64,000 nucleotides of DNA from Farysia itapuensis (GCA_023212645.1 JALBYC010000024.1:62001-126000); one strand, 5' to 3'. Counted from the stretch's first letter, positions 1 through 10,166 are shown. Program-made: numbers and translations. Notes: generated from the letters alone by a model not told the origin.

Positions 1-830
1 GACAATGAGCGGGCGGAAAGATCACGCAGTTCATCCTCGTTGTCCGCAAAACCAGAGCCAAGACCTCCTAGAGCGTAGGCAGCACGGACAATGACGGGGT
101 AGCCAATCTCTTTGGCAGCTTTGAGGGCCTGGTTGACATTGGAGACGGCCTCGGATTTGGCGACCGGGATGTTGATCTGGTCCAATGCCTGCACAAACAG
201 GTCACGGTCCTCGCACATGCGCAGCACGTCGACGGGAGAGCCGAGGACCTTGACACCTAGTCGATCAAACACGCCCATTTCCTCGAGCTTGACACCAACG
301 TTGAGGGCAGACTGACCACCAAAGGTGAGCAAGACGCCGTCTGGACGCTCCTTTTCCAACACGTAGGCAACATATTCGGGCGAGATGGGGAGAAAGTAGA
401 TCTGATCGGCGAGCTGATGGGATGTCTGAATGGTGGCAATGTTGGGGTTGATGAGGATCGTCTCGATTCCGGATTCCTTGAGGGCTTTGATGGCTTGAGA
501 TCCCGAGTAGTCAAATTCACCTGCCTGGCCGATCGAGAGACCGCCTGAGCCGACGAGCAGCACTTTCTTGACGTCGGATCGCTCTACTTTGGGCAGGTAC
601 TTGCTCCATTTCTGCAAACCCGTTGCTGCAGGCTCGATATCTTTGACAGCAGCCTTCTTGGGGGATGTTGGTGCTGGAGCGCTGAGCGGCGCGGCAGCCG
701 TCGAAAAGCGAGATCGAAAGACTTTTCGGGATGCAACCAAGCTAGAGCGGGTGCTAGAGGACGACGCAGCAGTAGACAAACCTCGAGCAGCCGGTGAGGC
801 GCGAGACAACGCTCGCATGCTGGAATACAT
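1..830 (-). CDS. CPA2: Carbamoyl-phosphate synthase, large chain (5' part, cut by left edge)
   Basis: The frame reads leftward from the ATG at 828-830 and leaves the window open, so about 276 N-terminal residues are visible. After an Arg/Ser/Ala-rich leader of about 60 residues comes the start of an ATP-grasp carboxyphosphate domain. Visible motifs are [20 protein letters not shown], an [11 protein letters not shown] stretch, [10 protein letters not shown] and [14 protein letters not shown]. The enzyme makes carbamoyl phosphate from glutamine, bicarbonate and ATP. A free-standing large chain, with no glutaminase or ATCase domain in front, points to the arginine-specific enzyme rather than the pyrimidine URA2 fusion. 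The leader lacks acidic residues and resembles a mitochondrial presequence, which is inferred. The gene lies tandem to DBP7; the 511-bp upstream spacer contains TGACTC-type elements. Confidence 0.9.
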   Translation of the reverse strand, partial: MYSSMRALSRASPAARGLSTAASSSSTRSSLVASRKVFRSRFSTAAAPLSAPAPTSPKKAAVKDIEPAATGLQKWSKYLPKVERSDVKKVLLVGSGGLSIGQAGEFDYSGSQAIKALKESGIETILINPNIATIQTSHQLADQIYFLPISPEYVAYVLEKERPDGVLLTFGGQSALNVGVKLEEMGVFDRLGVKVLGSPVDVLRMCEDRDLFVQALDQINIPVAKSEAVSNVNQALKAAKEIGYPVIVRAAYALGGLGSGFADNEDELRDLSARSL

Positions 831-1341
831 GGTGAGGCTCTATAGATAACGCGTTGCGTCGCTAGCCTTGGCGGTCCAACTATGGCCAGAGGGCGAGCGA
901 TCGACGTAGGGGTAGGCGGAAAAGAAGGTCAGCAGCGGACACACGTCCAAGGCGCGAGTAGGTTATCGAGAGAGAAAGGGATGAGTCCACGATGCAATGA
1001 GGAAGAAGGAACGGACCACTTCAGAAGAACACGAAGAAAGAAAGAAAAAAAAAAACTCGGGAAAAATATATGAAAAAATAGAGATTTTGGGGTCTGACTC
1101 GTTTTTCAACCACCCCGCTCTAGATCTCATTTCGACTGACTGAACATGTCTTGCACTCTCGCACAATGTGGATCCAGGCTTCTCGCGCCAAGAGCAGACT
1201 ATCTGTCTCTTTTGCTGATGTATTTGCAAGTGCAAGATGGAAGAGCATGCAGGGTCAATGACTCGATCTGTCGGCTGGTATTTCGAATCTGGCGCTTATC
1301 GTTCGGGGGGAAATGGACTTTTCTTATCTCGAAATTCACAT
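831..1341. promoter_or_regulatory. Spacer upstream of CPA2 with Gcn4-type TGACTC/TGAGTC elements
   Basis: This 511-bp spacer lies between the CPA2 start (830) and the DBP7 stop (1342). I see no convincing gene in it. It holds A-rich tracts around 1042-1080, TGAGTC at 982-987, TGACTC at 1095-1100 and ATGACTC at 1258-1264. These match the core of the fungal general amino-acid-control element TGA(C/G)TCA and fit a promoter for arginine biosynthesis. Binding is inferred only. Confidence 0.45.
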
Positions 1342-4152
1342 TCAGGCGATTTGGAAATCGTCTGTGCCATGAGCACCGAGTACGCCGTGCTTTTTGCTCA
1401 TCTTGCCCAGAGCTCGTACTTTGGCATACATTCTCGCTTCCGCGTCAGTCTGAATGCCAGAAGCAGCACCCGTACCGTTGCTCTTGTTGTTGCGGATGGC
1501 AGCAGCTTTGAGCGCTTCTTGCACCAGTTTCTTGTTTCTCGCGCTTGTCTTGGTGTCAGTAGCAGCGCCAATGGATTCCGACAGTTTGGCCAGTGCAGCT
1601 CGATCGAGCTCGAATCCATCACCGCCTTTGCCCTTGCGCGTCTCGTAGTCTGAGCCAGCGTCCGAGTCCGAGTCTGTGTCGGAGGAGTCAGAGTGGGGTG
1701 CACGCTTGACGTTGGTGGCTGCCATCTTGTCGATCGAGCTGGTTCGCGGGATGGCGGCAATACTGGCGCTCTTGGCACCCAGACTCTTGGGTGCTTCTCG
1801 CAGTGCAAACGCTTTCGCCAAGTGACCGAGATGCAGGCCACGCACGTTAAAGTACTGCTTTTCATCGGCAGAGTGGGTGGCATAGGCACGAACGTGAGAC
1901 AGAAAGCCGCGTCTGGCCAGCAGACTTGCTTTCTCGCCAGACAGCACCCATCGTTCAAACGCCAGCTGCACGTCGGTAGCTCGTGATTGGTACTCGAGCG
2001 TGTTGGCCGAGCCTCCGAATCCCTCTTGCAGTACGCGCTCGATCGAGGCAGGCTTGATCTTCTTGCTGGGCTGACGGTCGGGTGAGTCAGACTGGATGGT
2101 CATGTTGGCCTCGAGAACATGGTCAACCCAGCCTGCTTCTTGCGGTAAGATGGTGAGCCAACTCTCACCTGCTCGGCCAACACGCGCTGTTCGTCCGACT
2201 CTGTGTAAGTACTCTTCAATGCCACCTTCGGTGGGAGGGTCGAGCTGAATCACGCATCCCACCTCGGGAAGGTCGAGTCCACGACTGGCAACACTCGTAC
2301 ACAGCAAAATGCTGCCTTTGAATCCTCCCTGCTTGTCCGCCTGGGTGTTGGAAAAGCCCTTGAGCGACTTGATTCGCTCCTGCTGAGTCATGGAGCCGTG
2401 CAGACGGAAGATGGGCACACCCGGAACGAGTTCCGACATGCGGAACGTCGGTTGCGATTCGTCCTCTTGCGCATCGCCGGTATTGGGATCGTTCTCCTGT
2501 GCATTCATCTTGGCACCACCAAAGGCAGCATAATGGAAGTCGACCGAGTCAGTGCAACTCATAAACACGATGACTCGGCCCGCTCCAGCAACTCGCTGGG
2601 CTGCCTCGGCTTGCTCCTCCATCAATCTTGTGGCTCGAGAGATGTAAGCACGCAATAGGGCCAGCAATGTGACCAGACGTAGCTTTGGTGGGGTGGAGAC
2701 AAAGTGTTGTTGCAGTTGCGCCGGTGCAGCGAATTTGCCGTGTTGAAGTGGGCTATCACTCGCAGCAGCAGCAGCAGCAACAGCGGCGTTGGACTCGGAT
2801 GAAGCGTCTTTCGACGCGACTGCTTCTTCCTTTGCGCCGCGCAGAATCTTGGGATTGATGAGCGTCTTTCCTGCGAGCATCTGGACGTCTTCGTCCAGCG
2901 TGGCTGAACATAGTACGACCCGACGTGGATGGGACCACCAAGTCACGCCGAGCGTATCCATTACAAGCTCGTCGGGGATGTAATCTGCTTGATCTGGGGT
3001 GAGATCGGGAAGGTAACCCGGCATGGCTTCTCGTGCAGCCATACAGGCCAGACGTCTTCGACCGTCCATAGCTCGAACAATGCCGTTGAGCTGCTCCTCG
3101 AATCCCATCTCGAGCAGCCGATCGGCTTCGTCCAGCACAAGCCATCGACATTTGCCCACATCAAAGCTCGACGTGTTCTGAAGGTGATCGAGCAAACGTC
3201 CCGGTGTGGAGATGAGAATGGGACACCCTTTTCTCAAGCGCTGCTTTTCGTGGTTCTTGGTGGAACCACCCGAGAGTAGGCCGGGGACTAACCATCGTGT
3301 TCTGCGAATCGAACCTCCGTCGTCCCCCTCGACGCTCAGGGCGAGCGAGACGAGCTTCTCCAGCACTTCGTAGATCTGTCTGGCTAGTTCTCGCGTAGGC
3401 GCTAGGACAATGGCAAGTGTCCCAACGCCACGATCGATGAAGCTCTCCTGGCAGAGTGGCAGTAAGCTTTGAATAATCGGCAGTAGATAGGTCAGGGTCT
3501 TGCCTGAGCCTGTCTGTGCCTGTATCAAGATATCTCTGTCCAGGCCAGGATGAAGAAGGTGTGGAAGCGCTGTCTGTTGAATCATGGTTGGATGCGATCC
3601 AATCTTCATCTTGCTGGACAGATGATGTACGAGCAATGGGTCCAAGCCAAGGGACGCAAAGTCGGATCCTGTCGACGGTGCATTGGTAGGATCATATGGC
3701 TTGGCTGTAAAAGGCAGTGTCGACGAGGATGGATCTTCGAGTACTCCATGCGAGGGGAAGAGAGCACTGATCACGCCTCCTGGTGGAACGCGAGCAGAAA
3801 CAGATGGACCAGCTGATGCTGCATTGGTCAAGAAAGCCGCCTGCCTTGGTGCTGCTGATCCCGTAGCTGGTCGTGACGACGAGCTTTGTGCTTCGACTGG
3901 GCTGGCTTTCACTTCATCATTACGCTGTTTCTTTGCAGGACTGGGCTCAGCTTCGTTTCTTTGCGCTGCATTTGGCTGTACTGCGACTGGTTTTGACACA
4001 GCAGTTGCCGCTGTCTTGCGTCCGTTTTGAAGCGAACGCTTTTGCGCAAAACGTTCCTTGGCCGTTTGCCTTGGTTTCTTAGCTGCGGCTGATCCCTTGG
4101 ATGTGGAAGCGGATGCAAAGTTGAGCATCAGCCCATCGTCGGCGTCGTCCAT
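1342..4152 (-). CDS. DBP7: DEAD-box ATP-dependent RNA helicase DBP7 (DDX31 family), 60S assembly
   Basis: A 936-residue protein from the ATG at 4150-4152; the frame runs upstream only through a GTG, so the ATG is preferred. A basic, disordered N-terminus of about 160 residues precedes the helicase core. Motifs seen are AQTGSGKT near residue 212, PTRELARQ, STPGRLLDHL, DEAD near 341, SAT near 416, a CTSVASRGLDLP motif V and HRVGRTARVGRAG near 650. The C-terminus carries the DUF4217-like extension (LHLGHLAKAFALRE) typical of the Dbp7 group. In yeast Dbp7 acts in the nucleolus in early 60S subunit assembly. The gene is divergent from SDA1, another 60S factor, across 185 bp. The linker between the two RecA domains is enlarged with an Ala-rich tract. 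Confidence 0.95.
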   Translation of the reverse strand: MDDADDGLMLNFASASTSKGSAAAKKPRQTAKERFAQKRSLQNGRKTAATAVSKPVAVQPNAAQRNEAEPSPAKKQRNDEVKASPVEAQSSSSRPATGSAAPRQAAFLTNAASAGPSVSARVPPGGVISALFPSHGVLEDPSSSTLPFTAKPYDPTNAPSTGSDFASLGLDPLLVHHLSSKMKIGSHPTMIQQTALPHLLHPGLDRDILIQAQTGSGKTLTYLLPIIQSLLPLCQESFIDRGVGTLAIVLAPTRELARQIYEVLEKLVSLALSVEGDDGGSIRRTRWLVPGLLSGGSTKNHEKQRLRKGCPILISTPGRLLDHLQNTSSFDVGKCRWLVLDEADRLLEMGFEEQLNGIVRAMDGRRRLACMAAREAMPGYLPDLTPDQADYIPDELVMDTLGVTWWSHPRRVVLCSATLDEDVQMLAGKTLINPKILRGAKEEAVASKDASSESNAAVAAAAAASDSPLQHGKFAAPAQLQQHFVSTPPKLRLVTLLALLRAYISRATRLMEEQAEAAQRVAGAGRVIVFMSCTDSVDFHYAAFGGAKMNAQENDPNTGDAQEDESQPTFRMSELVPGVPIFRLHGSMTQQERIKSLKGFSNTQADKQGGFKGSILLCTSVASRGLDLPEVGCVIQLDPPTEGGIEEYLHRVGRTARVGRAGESWLTILPQEAGWVDHVLEANMTIQSDSPDRQPSKKIKPASIERVLQEGFGGSANTLEYQSRATDVQLAFERWVLSGEKASLLARRGFLSHVRAYATHSADEKQYFNVRGLHLGHLAKAFALREAPKSLGAKSASIAAIPRTSSIDKMAATNVKRAPHSDSSDTDSDSDAGSDYETRKGKGGDGFELDRAALAKLSESIGAATDTKTSARNKKLVQEALKAAAIRNNKSNGTGAASGIQTDAEARMYAKVRALGKMSKKHGVLGAHGTDDFQIA

Positions 4153-4337
4153 GGTTGGTGTAGTTGTGCACACCTTTTCTGCGCTTTCTTTTTCTGAGAA
4201 ATTCCTTTTTTTTTTTTTTTTTTTTGGCAGGGCAGAGAGTTCCGAGTTCCGAGGAAAGGGGAAATTATTTTGTGAAATTTCGCCTTTTTTCTTTCTTTTC
4301 TTCTTTTTTGGCCGGAAGCATCAAAAGTATACCAGAC
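4153..4337. promoter_or_regulatory. Divergent promoter shared by DBP7 and SDA1, with T20 tract
   Basis: Only 185 bp separate the two start codons. The spacer holds a run of 20 T at 4206-4225, a second pyrimidine-rich tract at 4282-4309, and the palindrome GAAATTTC at 4274-4281. Long poly(dA:dT) tracts are typical nucleosome-depleted promoter elements in fungi. Both flanking genes serve 60S assembly, so co-regulation is a reasonable inference. Confidence 0.6.
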
Positions 4338-7016
4338 ATGCCGCCCACAACCATCTCTCCAGCGGTGGTCAAGGCCAGTCCTATTGTCAAAGAGGGAGGG
4401 CTGATCCATAGAAGCAGAGCAAGAGGTCTCTTGAATGCAGACAACTTGCCTGCTTTGCAGAATCTGCTCAAGCGACAGCCAGAAGCGTATGTCGAGGAGT
4501 TTGCGGCACAATGGAATCACTATCAGTCTTTGAGAAGCATCTTTGCTTCGCATCTCGACATGCCAGATGCTGCGCCTACGCTTGGTGGTACGAGCGTCCG
4601 TATCAACAAGGATCAGGCGAACAAGTTTGTCTCGCTCATCTCCTTTGTCACCCAACTGGCCCCCTCGTATCCTGAAATCTGCGCAGATCTGCCCAGCCAT
4701 CTCTCGGATCTCTTGCTCAACCACCACGCCGCGCTCAGTCCAGACATTCGCGCCAGCTGTCTACGATCCCTCATTCTATTGCGCAATCGAGATGTTATCT
4801 CGTCGGAAGAACTGCTCAAGACACTCTTCCCGCTTCTTTCCGTCACCACCTCGAGCGCTGTGCGCACTTCGGTTCAGGCAACCATCTTGCAAGACATCAA
4901 GAACGCCAATGCCAAATCCAAAAATCACCGTCTCAATAGAGTCGTGCAGGGCTTGCTGTTTGGTGTTGTGCAAAAGGGGCTCGACGCCTCCTCGTCCAAC
5001 TCTGCCCTATCCAGCATGGCAAGACGGCAACAGGCCACTGGCAAAACAGAGGCACTCTGGGCCGTCCGACTTGCAGCCAATCTGTGGAAGAAACAGATCT
5101 GGGTCGACAGCAAGACAGTCTCCCTGCTTGCCCTCGCGTGTTTCCACCCGCATCCTCGTGTGCAGTCGTCAGCCGTGCGATTCTTCCTGGGTGACCTGCA
5201 CTCGGCTGAAGACGAGGGGGACGAAGAGGATGAGGACGACGAAGGTCCCGACGTTGATGCTATGATGCACGCACGCAAGGTGGGCAAGAAAACCCGCAGT
5301 AATGACAAGAAAATTCGTGCAGCCGCTGCAGTCCAGAAGAAGAAACGTCGAACCAAGCAGGATAACGCCATGGACTCGACCAGCGCCGTTAATAACAAGG
5401 ATACGGGCAACTTTGCCGCCCTCTACCTGCTCAATGATCCGCAAAACTTTGGCGAAAAGCTGTTTGACAATCTCTCGCGCGGCGATCGCGAAAAACGTCA
5501 CAGCATCGAGATGAAGGTGCGCCTAATGCAGTTGCTCAGCCGAGTCATGGGTGCACACAAGCTCTGCGTGCTCAGCTTCTACTCGTACATTGTCAAGTAC
5601 CTTGCCCCGCACCAGCAGCACATTACGCTCATCCTCGTCTCGTTGGCGCAGAGTGTCCATGACCAGACTCCGCCGGATGTCGTCTCCCCCGTGGTGCGAA
5701 AGCTGTCCGACAGCTTTGTCCACCCCGGTGTCAGCTCGGAAGTCGTCGCTGCTGGTATCAACAGTGTCCGCGAAATCTGTCGAAGACAGCCATGGGCAAT
5801 GGACGAGACGCTGCTGGAAGACCTGATTTCCTACCGCAAGAGCAAGGACAAGGGTGTATGCGCTGCTTCGCGTGGTCTCTTGGCTCTGTATCGAGAAGTC
5901 AACCCTGGATTGCTCAAGAAAAAGGAGCGTGGCAAGATGGGCTCTCTGGCAGTGCAGGAGGGCAGGACTGCTGCCGCATTTGGCGTGGACCAGAACGAGA
6001 TTCGCGGCATCCAAGGACTCGACCTGCTGGAAAAGCATTTCGAGGATGCAGAAAAGAGCAAAGCCGCCGCCGGTGATGCTAATGACGATGACGATGATGA
6101 CGAGGGGGATGCTGGGTGGGAAGGATGGGAGGAAGGGTCGTCGGAGGATGACTCGGACAATGAGTCCGAACAGGGATGGATCAACGTCTCGTCCGATGAC
6201 GATGATGGTGTGCTTCGCTTCTCCGACTCGGATTCGGACGATGATGAAGACACGCGCAAGGCTAAGCGAACTGTCCGTGAACGTCTGTTGTTTGCCCGCG
6301 AGCAACGGTCCAAGAAACGCGAGCAGCTGAAACGCAAAGCGGACCGCCAAACACGGCGCGATGCCGGCGAACAAGATGTCTCCACCTCCGACTCGGACGC
6401 CGACGACGACGCTAATCAACACGACGAAGACGACGATGAATCTGTCGACGGCAACGACGATGCTGAACTGCGGCCAGGTATGGCAGGACTGAAAGCCAAG
6501 TTGGCCGCAGAAGAGGACCACATCTCTACCCTCGCCACTACGCGAATCCTCACCCCTGCCGACTTTGCCAAACTGACGGAACTACGAATCGCCGCTGCCG
6601 AAGCAGCCATCTCTGAAGGCGGTCTAGCAGGCAATCGGGCAAAACGACAACTGGAAGAGCTCAAGAATATCAAACGAGCCACCACATCCGGCAGTGCAGC
6701 CAACTCGGGCTTGAACGGCGCATTCCTCGAGGCGGGTGACATTCTCGGTCCACGCAAGAAAGCAAAAGCCACCTACGACGACCGTATCGCTTCCATCGAA
6801 AAAGGCCGCGAAGACCGCGAAAAGTACGGCTCCAAGAAGGGCAAGAAGAACAAAGAAAAGGAAAGCTCCTCCACCAACCGCGAGAAGAACCGGGGCAAGA
6901 ACTTCCAGATGGTCGCCCGATCCTGGAGCGTGCGCAGTAAGAAGAACGCCAGTCTTCGTGACAAGTCCCGTCGACTACGCAAGCATGTCGACACTGCGAA
7001 AAAGCGAATCCACTAA
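4338..7016 (+). CDS. SDA1: SDA1 homolog, 60S pre-ribosome maturation and export factor
   Basis: An 892-residue protein. The ATG at 4338 was chosen because the frame upstream encodes a Phe-rich stretch read from the poly-T promoter. The N-terminal half is helical and carries the NUC130/3NT-type block (SMARRQQATGKTEALWAVRL, then a stretch ending in VRFFLGDL), followed by the SDA1 region. Long Asp/Glu-rich tracts with interspersed Lys/Arg follow from about residue 580. The C-terminus ends in the conserved basic segment containing KNFQMVARSWSVRSKK. In yeast Sda1 is nuclear and needed for late 60S maturation and export; its name comes from an actin defect. It is convergent with VTC4, with 110 bp between the stop codons. 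Confidence 0.94.
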   Translation: MPPTTISPAVVKASPIVKEGGLIHRSRARGLLNADNLPALQNLLKRQPEAYVEEFAAQWNHYQSLRSIFASHLDMPDAAPTLGGTSVRINKDQANKFVSLISFVTQLAPSYPEICADLPSHLSDLLLNHHAALSPDIRASCLRSLILLRNRDVISSEELLKTLFPLLSVTTSSAVRTSVQATILQDIKNANAKSKNHRLNRVVQGLLFGVVQKGLDASSSNSALSSMARRQQATGKTEALWAVRLAANLWKKQIWVDSKTVSLLALACFHPHPRVQSSAVRFFLGDLHSAEDEGDEEDEDDEGPDVDAMMHARKVGKKTRSNDKKIRAAAAVQKKKRRTKQDNAMDSTSAVNNKDTGNFAALYLLNDPQNFGEKLFDNLSRGDREKRHSIEMKVRLMQLLSRVMGAHKLCVLSFYSYIVKYLAPHQQHITLILVSLAQSVHDQTPPDVVSPVVRKLSDSFVHPGVSSEVVAAGINSVREICRRQPWAMDETLLEDLISYRKSKDKGVCAASRGLLALYREVNPGLLKKKERGKMGSLAVQEGRTAAAFGVDQNEIRGIQGLDLLEKHFEDAEKSKAAAGDANDDDDDDEGDAGWEGWEEGSSEDDSDNESEQGWINVSSDDDDGVLRFSDSDSDDDEDTRKAKRTVRERLLFAREQRSKKREQLKRKADRQTRRDAGEQDVSTSDSDADDDANQHDEDDDESVDGNDDAELRPGMAGLKAKLAAEEDHISTLATTRILTPADFAKLTELRIAAAEAAISEGGLAGNRAKRQLEELKNIKRATTSGSAANSGLNGAFLEAGDILGPRKKAKATYDDRIASIEKGREDREKYGSKKGKKNKEKESSSTNREKNRGKNFQMVARSWSVRSKKNASLRDKSRRLRKHVDTAKKRIH

Positions 7017-7126
7017 AGCTCATCCGGCCCTCAATGAAGATCACCTGATAGCGAGTCCGTGGGTGTATAGAATGTGACATTAGCTGGTGTGAAGGCAACA
7101 ATGGGGGTCTAAAGACAGAAGCAAGC

Positions 7127-9775
7127 TTAGTTGAGCACGCCACGTCGGGTGCGGTGGTGGGGAGGTTCAGTGAAGCGAAGGATAAAGTTGACCACGACGG
7201 CGAGCAAGATTGCCGCGCAGAGCACCGTCGGCCCATAAGCGTCAAAGTAAATATTTGAGCTCTCGCGCTTACGAATCTTGAGGGCGCGAATCATAAAGAT
7301 GATGCCCGAGTAGGCAATGCCGACCAGGGCCACAATGGTGAAAAAGGCACTTGCAATCAAGCCAGTGCGATCGGTGGGGGAAGAAAAGTTGAGCAGTCCG
7401 ACAGCCAAAGCCGAAAGATAGACATTGAACTCGAGCCACTTGAGGAACGTTCGCTCGTTGGCAAAGTAGACTTTGGGCTCGATGCGAATCGGCACAGAGA
7501 CTTTCTTGCCAGGTTGGGCGTGGAAGTTGCGCACATATTCGACGTTGGGCCCACGCGGCACCTCCTCGTCTTCGCCCTGGAGCGCACGACGCGCGCGCTC
7601 GTCCTCTTCGTCTTCCTCGTCGTCGGCGTCGGTGTGGTTGTCTTCGTGCTCCATGCCCTTGGTCTTCCACAGCTTCTGAATGTTTTTCGGAGTCAGCTTG
7701 GACAAGAAGTTGTCATCGTGGCGGTGCGATGGCGCCAGGATTTGGTCTCGCGAGGGAGCAGTCGCCTTGCCTCGTACGACCGACTGTCGTCGACCTGCAG
7801 CGGCGACACTGCCCGCAGCAGCAGCCAGCACGCCCTCTGCAACGCCGGATGTCTGGTCCGGATTCTTTCGACGGTGCTCTTCGAGCTCCTGTTGACGCGC
7901 CTTGATGTTGCGTTCACGCTGCTCGCGTGCCTCTCGAATTCGAGGATCAAAGGCGGAAATACCGAGGTTGTCAGCTTCTCGCGCCTCATTGGCAGGTCCA
8001 TGGTCACGATCGTCGTCATCTGCGCCCTCAAATTCATCCTCGGACACGGGTTCAGCGTAAGGAGTGTGGCCATCGCGCGAGGCAGGCGTGTCGGGTCGCG
8101 ACATGTTGGGGCTATGAGTGGAGGAGCTGGGTCTTTCGATGGCCAGGTTGTTGGACGGTGGCTTGCGAATGTCGGTCTCCATCTGAGGCAGCCAGAAGGG
8201 CACGAGATCCACCCGATTGGGCAGAAGCGTAGCGCAACCGTGGATGAATTTGGAGAATTTGGGCACAGCCTCGACCAAGTGACTGTTGACGAGCTCTCGG
8301 ATCCAAATGGGGGGTTCTTGACCCATTTGTGTCTGAAGCTTGACCTCGAGAACACCGTAGGGGAAGCGCTCGATGTCTTCGGCGGGGAGTTGATCAAAGG
8401 GATAGTCGATGCCAATGTCCATTCTGCGCCAATTCTGGCCAGCGCGATCCCTGCCGTCCCAGTTGTCTTCGCGAACCAGACTGAGCTCGGTGTCGAGCGA
8501 GATACGAACTGTGGCATCGCCAGGTAGCTGGAACGCGGTACGGTTGTAAAAACTTCGCATCACTGGCTGATACTTTTTCTCGAGTACAGCATACTGAACT
8601 TCGTTGGCGAGTTGCAGCATCGAGTCAATCTCTTTGTCGGACTTTTTGCCCTTTTTGCGCAGAGCTTCAAACGTCTCGTCCATGGTGTATTCGCCGCGCA
8701 TCCAGGCATTGACGTTTTCCTCCTTGATGGGGAAACGTGCCTTGACCGACTTTTCGCCGGTCCAGTCTTCACGATGAGTTTTGCGCTCGACAAAGATCTG
8801 CTTGTTGTCCATGCCGCCGTACCAACGGAGTCGGATGGCCTCGGCACCTTCGGTCTTTTCGAGTCGTCCGAGGTACAGTTCAAGGTCTTCGTTGTCGTAA
8901 TAGATTGATGTGATGGCCGAGTCTTCTTGCTGGAATTCCTTGTCGGCGTTGAAGACGAGCACGGGAAGATGTTTGAGAATGATAAGTTTGAGAGGCACAA
9001 TGTTGTCTGGATGGACCCAGTACTTTGTGGTTTGACGAACAAAGGCAGACTGGCTTCCACCAGCACTGGAATCACCTTGGACTGGATGCCCTCGGGTTCG
9101 GACAAGATCAAAGAGCTTGGAGAGCTTGACAATGAGGTTGTCGTAGTTCTCCTTGTAGAAAGGACGAGAGCTGAGGTAGTGCTGAACGAATTCTTTGCGC
9201 AAGAGACGGCCGGTCTGTTTGTCGTGCTTCTTGATGATTTTGTGGAAGCCGGTGTAATTGAGCTTTGTGAAGAGGGCGAGATCGTGAACGTCGGCAATGA
9301 TGATGGCGAGTCGCTCTTCGAGTTCTACGAAGCGTTCTTCGTATGCGTCGCTGTCTTCGGTGTCTGTGTCGAATTCGTCGTCGGATCCGGCGTCGTGACC
9401 GGCGTAAAGTGTGTCCGGTCCGCGTGAACTCTCATCATCGGGTTCGGATCCAGCAGAGGAAGGTGGGAGAGAGACGTTGTTACGTGACGGGAGCGAGGTA
9501 GACGAGTTGGGTCTAGACGAGACGAGGAGATGCACTTCCGACTGTGCCTGTTTGATACGTTCGGTGATTTCGGTTACCTTGACCTTTTGAAAGTCGTAGA
9601 CCTTGTCGAGTTCCTTGCTGAGGATGACGACGAACTCGTCTTCGTCCTTGTCGGTCCAGGTGCCATTGTTCTTGGCGATGCGGTTCTTGATCTCCTTTTT
9701 GAGTTCAGAGTACTGCAAGTATTTGGGTGCCCACTCTGAGTAGAGCGAGGTCTTGATGGTGCGACCAAACTTCAT
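7127..9775 (-). CDS. VTC4: VTC4, vacuolar transporter chaperone polyphosphate polymerase
   Basis: 882 residues from MKFGRTIKTS, the classic SPX start; upstream in-frame sequence is non-coding. The SPX domain covers about 1-190 with the KKHDK lysine cluster that binds inositol pyrophosphates. The VTC catalytic tunnel domain covers about 250-540. It keeps the basic and acidic residues expected of the active Vtc4 rather than Vtc2/3: IRLRW (R315, R317), ERKTHREDWTGEKSVKARF (K332, K345), LDTEL, LEVKL (E477, K479) and KFSKF. A long charged linker follows, then three predicted membrane helices near the C-terminus. Vtc4 polymerises ATP gamma-phosphate into polyphosphate and moves it into the vacuole. 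The upstream region carries a CACGTG site. The protein is about 160 residues longer than yeast Vtc4 because of the linker. Confidence 0.95.
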   Translation of the reverse strand: MKFGRTIKTSLYSEWAPKYLQYSELKKEIKNRIAKNNGTWTDKDEDEFVVILSKELDKVYDFQKVKVTEITERIKQAQSEVHLLVSSRPNSSTSLPSRNNVSLPPSSAGSEPDDESSRGPDTLYAGHDAGSDDEFDTDTEDSDAYEERFVELEERLAIIIADVHDLALFTKLNYTGFHKIIKKHDKQTGRLLRKEFVQHYLSSRPFYKENYDNLIVKLSKLFDLVRTRGHPVQGDSSAGGSQSAFVRQTTKYWVHPDNIVPLKLIILKHLPVLVFNADKEFQQEDSAITSIYYDNEDLELYLGRLEKTEGAEAIRLRWYGGMDNKQIFVERKTHREDWTGEKSVKARFPIKEENVNAWMRGEYTMDETFEALRKKGKKSDKEIDSMLQLANEVQYAVLEKKYQPVMRSFYNRTAFQLPGDATVRISLDTELSLVREDNWDGRDRAGQNWRRMDIGIDYPFDQLPAEDIERFPYGVLEVKLQTQMGQEPPIWIRELVNSHLVEAVPKFSKFIHGCATLLPNRVDLVPFWLPQMETDIRKPPSNNLAIERPSSSTHSPNMSRPDTPASRDGHTPYAEPVSEDEFEGADDDDRDHGPANEAREADNLGISAFDPRIREAREQRERNIKARQQELEEHRRKNPDQTSGVAEGVLAAAAGSVAAAGRRQSVVRGKATAPSRDQILAPSHRHDDNFLSKLTPKNIQKLWKTKGMEHEDNHTDADDEEDEEDERARRALQGEDEEVPRGPNVEYVRNFHAQPGKKVSVPIRIEPKVYFANERTFLKWLEFNVYLSALAVGLLNFSSPTDRTGLIASAFFTIVALVGIAYSGIIFMIRALKIRKRESSNIYFDAYGPTVLCAAILLAVVVNFILRFTEPPHHRTRRGVLN

Positions 9776-10166
9776 GTCTGCGACGAGGGTGAGGTAGAGA
9801 GGCAAGCCACAAAAAAAATCCACGAACGAAATGGCAGAGATGCACAAGCCAGCTTCGGGACTGGTCGCGACCCACAACGTGTGCGATGTCCGATATCGCG
9901 AGCCAAACGGATCTTCCACCTGCAGCGCCCAAATTGAGACATTTCCGAATGTATGCACTCGACTCGTTCGACGACAAATCAGATTCCACTTTGGCCCCAC
10001 GTGCCCTTGCCAATTTAATCCAACGCCCAGACAACATCACTCTAACAGCATCTATTCATGCGCGTCGGCCCCGATCGGACCCGATCAACCCAGCGCAACG
10101 GTCCAACGGATGAGGGTAATCATGGTATTACTCAGAAAGGGAGGGGGGTATAGGAGACTGACAGCT
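9776..10166. promoter_or_regulatory. VTC4 upstream region with CACGTG (Pho4/NUC-1-type) site
   Basis: This 391-bp spacer lies between the VTC4 start and the stop of the forkhead gene. It contains CACGTG at 9998-10003, about 225 bp before the VTC4 ATG, and a nearby CCAAT at about 10010. CACGTG is the core site of the Pho4/NUC-1 phosphate-starvation activators, and VTC4 is a PHO-regulon gene in yeast. No credible gene is seen in the spacer. Confidence 0.5.

Noticed and set aside
5523..6521. Minus-strand frame of 332 codons inside SDA1
   Set aside because: It is the antisense of the Asp/Glu-rich part of SDA1, giving a Val/Ile-rich artefact.
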